Source of the DNA: CAZSVI01 sp964610205
GTDB lineage: Bacteria; Bacillota; Clostridia; DSM-8532
NCBI GenBank assembly: GCA_964610205.1
Contig: CAZSVI010000122.1
Coordinates: 1 to 11,076, forward strand
Direction of reading: 5' to 3'
DNA: 11,076 bases
Shown here: positions 7,584 through 11,076 of the stretch, piece by piece
How the letters are laid out: every line of letters starts with the position of its first letter
Position numbering within the stretch: position 1 is the stretch's first letter
The notes under the pieces: generated by a model
Seen by the model: the letters and a program-made list of their open reading frames with translations, nothing else
Told to the model about the DNA's origin: nothing
Database searches by the model: none
Position numbers and translations under genes: made by a program

Positions 7584-7745
7584 CATTAAAAATATGGATT
7601 TCTTATTAAATCATTACACCGGGAGTAGTGCTTTGTTATTGAATTGCAGGTATAATTGCAAATATAGTGGAAAAGGAGGGTATGATACTTAAAAAGCGTT
7701 GTTCCGGGGCTTTGATAAATTAACAAATTTAGAGGAGGTATTTTT
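7584..7745 (+). promoter_or_regulatory. Leader between permease and binding-protein genes, with a spare Shine-Dalgarno
   Basis: This 162-base gap is longer than the other gaps in the operon. It holds TATAAT at 7651-7656 without a good -35 box at normal spacing, and AATTGCA repeated at 7642-7648 and 7654-7660. It also has a strong Shine-Dalgarno AAAAGGAGGG (7671-7680) in front of a 13-codon frame, ATG 7682 to TAA 7721-7723. The true gene uses a second Shine-Dalgarno (AGAGGAGG, 7731-7738). An internal promoter or a translated leader that raises binding-protein output is possible but unproven. Confidence 0.3.
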
Positions 7746-9290
7746 GTGAAAAATGTATTAAAACGCTTATGCATGATTATTGTCGTTGTTATGGCAGTAT
7801 CTCTTATCTTCGCGGGCTGTACAAATATTGATAAGGCAGCGGATGCAACAGACAAGCCCGGGAGTACTGCTGCTGGAACGGAAACGGCAAAGCCTGACCG
7901 TGTTACGATTAACTGGTATACGGGAAATGCGCAGGGACACCAGACCGATCTCCCTCTTATTGAGCAGGCGCTGAACGAATATGTTGATGATAAGCTCAAT
8001 GTGTCGGTAAGGCTCTATCAGTTCCCCTGGGGAGAGTACAACAACAGGATGAGAGTCATTATTTCGTCCGGTGGGGATGTTGATCTTTTCTTCTCATGCG
8101 GATGGGCCATGAATTATCTTGAAATGGCAAAAGGCGGATGGGTAGTGGACATAACCGATATGATAGACGAATACGCTCCCAACGCCAAGAGGGTTCTTGA
8201 AGGAGCGTTTATTGAAGGGCCCAAGGTAGACGGAAGGCTGTACCATCTGGCTTGCAACAAGGAAAAAGGAGCTAATGCGGGCGTTCTTTTCAAAAAGGAG
8301 CTTCTTGACAAGTATAATCTGGATATTAATGACATAAACAAGTATGAAGATATCATACCCTGGCTTGAAATAATAAAGGCTAACGAACCGGACATACTCC
8401 CGATAGCAACCAGTAAGGCGGATAACTCCGGTATTCTTGGACAGTATTATAATGAAATTTCCAATCTCCGGCTTGGCGGTTTTAATCCGGCTGCACCGGG
8501 TAAGCATGAAGAGGCTTCTTATAGATTGGATGTGCCTGAAGTACGGGAGATTTTTTATACCGCCAAGCAAATTGCGGATATGGGTTTTGTAAGAGGCGAT
8601 GCGGTTACGATTAATGATAAATGGCCGGACCTTAATGCAGGAAGAGTCTTCTGCTGGCATGAGCAGCTAAAGCCCGGAAAGGACGACGAGGTATCCCTTA
8701 CTACCAATGTTGAATGGGTACAGCGGGTAATTTCTCCCACTCACAGTCGAAATGCGGATTTGTCAGGCTCTATGATGGCAATATCAACTGCATCAAAAAA
8801 TCCGGAGCGCGTTCTTCAGTTTTATGATATGTTCTATCATGATAAGTATCTTGTTAATCTGCTGAACTGGGGAATAGAAGACTTACATTATGTAAAAGCA
8901 GGGGAAAACTCCATCGATTGGGCTCCGGGAACGGAAGGCGGAACAAAATCAGGCTGGAATCCCGGTGTATCGTGGACTATCGGGGATCAATTCCTGAACT
9001 ATCTGTTTGTCAATGAGGATCCACAGAAATGGGAGAAATACAAGGAATTCAATAGCAACTGTTATGCGTACGAGTCCCTTGGATTTATATTTGACACTGA
9101 ACCTGTTGCGGAAATTGTCTCAAGAGTTAATACTGTTGAATTGACTGAATACACTTTATTAACGCTTGGACTGGTAGATGATGTGGATGAAACAATTGAA
9201 GCAATAAGAGATAAAATGAATGCCGCAGGGTACCAGGAGTTGCTTGATGAGTGCAACAGGCAGTACCAGGAATGGCTGAAGACGAAATAG
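7746..9290 (+). CDS. Lipoprotein sugar-binding protein with C-terminal DUF3502-like region
   Basis: A 514-residue extracellular solute-binding protein that delivers the sugar to the two permeases. GTG 7746 follows AGAGGAGG by 7 bases. Residues 1-24 are a lipoprotein signal peptide (Lys/Arg near the start, a hydrophobic core at 10-23), and LIFAGC gives the lipidation Cys25. A flexible Thr/Ala/Asp-rich linker runs to about 50. The mature fold begins with RVTINWYTGNAQ, and DVDLFFSCGWAMNYLEMAKG (111-130) and the following Asp-rich helix are typical of the LplA/LipO subgroup. The last 71 residues begin with SLGFIFDTEPV and end with LDECNRQYQEWLKTK, matching the pattern I know for DUF3502. Length fits the subgroup. 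The protein would be anchored on the outside of the membrane. Many aromatic residues (Trp58, Trp95, Trp120, Trp132) could stack on sugar rings, but ligand residues cannot be assigned. A stem-loop follows the stop codon. Confidence 0.94.
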   Translation: MKNVLKRLCMIIVVVMAVSLIFAGCTNIDKAADATDKPGSTAAGTETAKPDRVTINWYTGNAQGHQTDLPLIEQALNEYVDDKLNVSVRLYQFPWGEYNNRMRVIISSGGDVDLFFSCGWAMNYLEMAKGGWVVDITDMIDEYAPNAKRVLEGAFIEGPKVDGRLYHLACNKEKGANAGVLFKKELLDKYNLDINDINKYEDIIPWLEIIKANEPDILPIATSKADNSGILGQYYNEISNLRLGGFNPAAPGKHEEASYRLDVPEVREIFYTAKQIADMGFVRGDAVTINDKWPDLNAGRVFCWHEQLKPGKDDEVSLTTNVEWVQRVISPTHSRNADLSGSMMAISTASKNPERVLQFYDMFYHDKYLVNLLNWGIEDLHYVKAGENSIDWAPGTEGGTKSGWNPGVSWTIGDQFLNYLFVNEDPQKWEKYKEFNSNCYAYESLGFIFDTEPVAEIVSRVNTVELTEYTLLTLGLVDDVDETIEAIRDKMNAAGYQELLDECNRQYQEWLKTK

Positions 9291-9307
9291 CAGACACCTG
9301 ATTCTTC

Positions 9308-9348
9308 ATGTGGGCAGTCCGAAAGCTGAAATGCCGGACTGCCCATAT
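9308..9348 (+). terminator. Strong stem-loop after the binding-protein gene, partial terminator or mRNA stabiliser
   Basis: TGGGCAGTCCG (9311-9321) pairs perfectly with CGGACTGCCCA (9335-9345), giving an 11-bp GC-rich stem and a 13-base loop. Three more pairs, one of them G-U, extend it to 9308-9348. It is followed by ATATATATG rather than a T-run, so a full intrinsic terminator is unlikely. Position between a binding-protein gene and a downstream enzyme gene fits the known pattern of a hairpin that protects the upstream mRNA and lowers downstream expression. Confidence 0.65.
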
Positions 9349-9380
9349 ATATATGCAATTGTATGGAACGGAGGGATGTA

Positions 9381-11076
9381 ATGGCCGGACAATCTGATAA
9401 GCCTGAAGCTCTGATTATTGTGTGCAATCACTTTGACCTCACATGGAGGCGGTGCTTTGACAGGCGGTTTGAGTTCAAAGGAGAAACCGTCATATCATAT
9501 GCGGATTTGCAGGAATACTACATAACTGATAATCTTGAGATGGTTAAAAGAGTACCCGGGTATAAGTTCCAGATTGAATGCGCGGCTGTTGCCAGGAAAT
9601 TTCTCAAGCGGCATCCTGAGAAAACAGAAGAGCTCAGGCTGTTGATAGAGCAGGGAAAGTTGTATATACCAGGCTGCGGAGACAATATTATAGACAGCAA
9701 CATGGTTCTTGGCGAGAGTATAGTGCAAAATTTTACTTCGGGAATATTATGGGCGGAGGATGTCCTCGGACAGAAAACGCATATGGCATGCCGCATGGAT
9801 GCCTTTGGAAATTCCGCCCAACTGCCGCAGATTTTACGCGGATGTGGAATGAAATGGGTCTGGCATCTATCCTATGCATTTCCAAAAGGCTTGTACTGGA
9901 AGGGACTTGACGGCAGTGCAGTGCTTCATGGAGGATTTCCGTCAGCCGGGATAATCGGGCACTCGTCAAAGTATCCGCCCTGTCATCCATGCAGGGGCAG
10001 CGGCCGGGTGGAAGGCAAAACCTGTTCTTCATGCGGTGGGCGTGGGATAGAAAAAAATGAAGACGATATTTTCCGGAAATCGATTAAAGTAGATGAGACT
10101 GATTTTGGAGTATATAAATACGGATTTGTGACGGCGGGAGGAGAAGAGATTATTACTGATTCTTCTGTGTTTGGTGCGGTTGAGGAATTGAAAAGCGTCT
10201 GCAATCCGAGATTTGCTATTCAGGAGGAAGCACTGCCCTATATTTCTGAACTGCTTGAATGTGCGGACAATCCTGATGAAAAGCTTATTCATGACAGCCC
10301 CGAACTCAATCCAAAGCATACGGGATGCTATGTAACACGCATCAGGACCAAGCAGAACCTCAGAAGGCAGGAATATGCTTTCCTGGCACTTCAGGCTCTT
10401 GCAGTGATGTCAGCGGTGAAAGGCTATCGGTATCCTTGCCGGGAAATTCATAACATACGGAACAAGCTGTTGTTTACAATGTTCCATGATGCTGTTACGG
10501 GAACGCATATTGACGCCGCATATAGTGAAATTGAGGATGTATGGCGTCAAATTGATGATGATACCGCCGTATTGTTTGATAATATGATGAAAATGCTTAC
10601 ATCTGATGAAGCTGGAGTGATATCCGTTGTTAACCTGACGGGAAGCAAAGGGTGCGGATTGGTCAGGGCAAAGCTTGAGAAGGGATATAATGATATTGAA
10701 ATAAGCGGCGGCAATGGCGCGGATGCAGTGCTTGTTGACAGGGAAGAGGACTGTGACGGAAATTGTACCGCCGTTATCCTGGCAAGAGACATTCCGCCAT
10801 ATTCATCCGTAAAGCTTCATATGAAAAAAAAGCATGTATTTCCTGATGAGCAGCTGCATGCTGATATTCCTGAAATACAGAACGGGCGTTTCAGGATCAC
10901 GGCGGATGACCATGGAATCTTATCCATATACGACAAAAAGCTGAAAAGAGTGATTTCGAAGGCAGGAGACCTAAGACCGGGAGAGTTTATCCTTGAGCAT
11001 GATGAAGGCTCGCCCTGGGCGACGCTCAGCTCAGACAGGAAGAGGACGCTGCTCTCGGACAGTACAAGTATTGCGG
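9381..11076 (+). CDS. Alpha-mannosidase, GH38, with DnaJ-like zinc-finger insert; 3' end outside window
   Basis: The first 565 residues of a GH38 alpha-mannosidase, a zinc enzyme that removes alpha-linked mannose. ATG 9381 follows GGAGGG (9370-9375); an in-frame ATG at 9363 lies upstream of that site and is less likely. The N-terminal barrel shows the zinc ligands His17 and Asp19 in CNHFDLTW, and the nucleophile/ligand Asp140 in RMDAFGNSAQLPQIL. It also has the substrate-loop phrase YWKGLDGSAVL, and His369 in MFHDAVTGTHID as the fourth zinc ligand. TRIRTKQNLRRQEYAFLALQAL (319-340) begins the three-helix bundle, and from about 440 the beta-sandwich follows. Residues 201-222 carry CHPCRGSG and CSSCGGRG, two DnaJ-type CxxCxGxG motifs that normal GH38 enzymes lack as far as I know. 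No signal peptide is seen, so the enzyme is probably cytoplasmic and acts on imported sugars. Substrate linkage is not readable. Confidence 0.93.
   Translation, partial: MAGQSDKPEALIIVCNHFDLTWRRCFDRRFEFKGETVISYADLQEYYITDNLEMVKRVPGYKFQIECAAVARKFLKRHPEKTEELRLLIEQGKLYIPGCGDNIIDSNMVLGESIVQNFTSGILWAEDVLGQKTHMACRMDAFGNSAQLPQILRGCGMKWVWHLSYAFPKGLYWKGLDGSAVLHGGFPSAGIIGHSSKYPPCHPCRGSGRVEGKTCSSCGGRGIEKNEDDIFRKSIKVDETDFGVYKYGFVTAGGEEIITDSSVFGAVEELKSVCNPRFAIQEEALPYISELLECADNPDEKLIHDSPELNPKHTGCYVTRIRTKQNLRRQEYAFLALQALAVMSAVKGYRYPCREIHNIRNKLLFTMFHDAVTGTHIDAAYSEIEDVWRQIDDDTAVLFDNMMKMLTSDEAGVISVVNLTGSKGCGLVRAKLEKGYNDIEISGGNGADAVLVDREEDCDGNCTAVILARDIPPYSSVKLHMKKKHVFPDEQLHADIPEIQNGRFRITADDHGILSIYDKKLKRVISKAGDLRPGEFILEHDEGSPWATLSSDRKRTLLSDSTSIA
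9981..10046 (+). other. DnaJ-like double CxxCxGxG module inside the alpha-mannosidase
   Basis: Within the GH38 gene, codons 201-222 encode C-x2-C-x-G-x-G, six residues, then C-x2-C-x-G-x-G. Four cysteines in this pattern form one zinc site in the DnaJ cysteine-rich domain. The module sits after the DGSAVL strand of the catalytic barrel and before the three-helix bundle, where it could project as a loop. It is in frame and the surrounding GH38 motifs are intact, so it is a true part of the protein and not a sequencing shift. Function (structural, dimer contact, redox or zinc sensing) is unknown. Confidence 0.75.

Noticed and set aside
7651..7656. TATAAT as the -10 box of a separate promoter for the binding-protein gene
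   Set aside because: The best upstream -35-like box (TTGTTA, 7633-7638) is only 12 bases away, too short for a normal promoter.
7586..7999. 137-codon open frame on the minus strand over the binding-protein leader
   Set aside because: Half of it is antisense to the signal peptide and N-terminus of the lipoprotein gene. The predicted protein looks low in coding character.
8094..8660. 188-codon open frame on the minus strand
   Set aside because: It lies fully inside the binding-protein gene, has no family resemblance or ribosome binding site that I can see, and reads as an antisense shadow.
9353..9364. 12-base repeat ATGCAATTGTAT shared with 5612-5623, both upstream of genes
   Set aside because: Pairs of identical 12-mers are expected by chance a few times in a window of this size, and the distances to the two start codons differ.
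1..11076. CRISPR array, tRNA/rRNA genes, intact insertion sequence
   Set aside because: I saw no regularly spaced repeats, no cloverleaf-type or rRNA sequence, and no transposase frame or terminal inverted repeats.

Overview
The window reads as part of a carbohydrate-utilisation locus from a Gram-positive, moderately AT-rich bacterium, most likely a member of the Bacillota (Clostridia or a Paenibacillus-like lineage). The reasons are strong AGGAGG-type ribosome binding sites, TTG/GTG starts, a lipoprotein solute-binding protein with an LplB/YtcP-type permease pair, and a membrane-bound YesN-like AraC regulator. This assignment is inferred from gene types, not from a marker gene.

Layout. (1) 2-1681, +: the 3' part of a six-hairpin (alpha/alpha-barrel) glycoside hydrolase-like protein, cut by the window edge. 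(2) 1748-2764, +: a uroporphyrinogen-decarboxylase/MtaA-like protein. (3) 2765-3041: a gene-poor gap holding a broken remnant of an ABC-transporter ATPase (intact Walker A motif) and a hairpin. (4) 3042-5303, -: a 753-residue membrane AraC regulator, convergent with genes 1-2. (5) 5304-5659: a divergent control region with two similar palindromes 32 bp apart. (6) 5660-6658, 6669-7583 and 7746-9290, +: two permeases and a lipoprotein binding protein of one sugar ABC importer. (7) 9311-9345: a strong stem-loop. (8) 9381 to the window end, +: a GH38 alpha-mannosidase with an unexpected DnaJ-like double CxxCxGxG insert, cut by the window edge.

Proposed joint function (inference). The regulator senses an extracellular sugar signal through its outside domain and controls the divergent importer operon. 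The importer takes up an oligosaccharide, probably alpha-mannose-containing, and the cytoplasmic GH38 enzyme and perhaps the six-hairpin hydrolase break it down. No ATPase is encoded with the importer, so a shared MsmX/UgpC-type ATPase elsewhere is expected. The role of the URO-D-like protein is unknown. No complete new system is evident. The most unusual items are the zinc-finger-like insert in the mannosidase, the ATPase relict, and the paired palindromes upstream of the importer.
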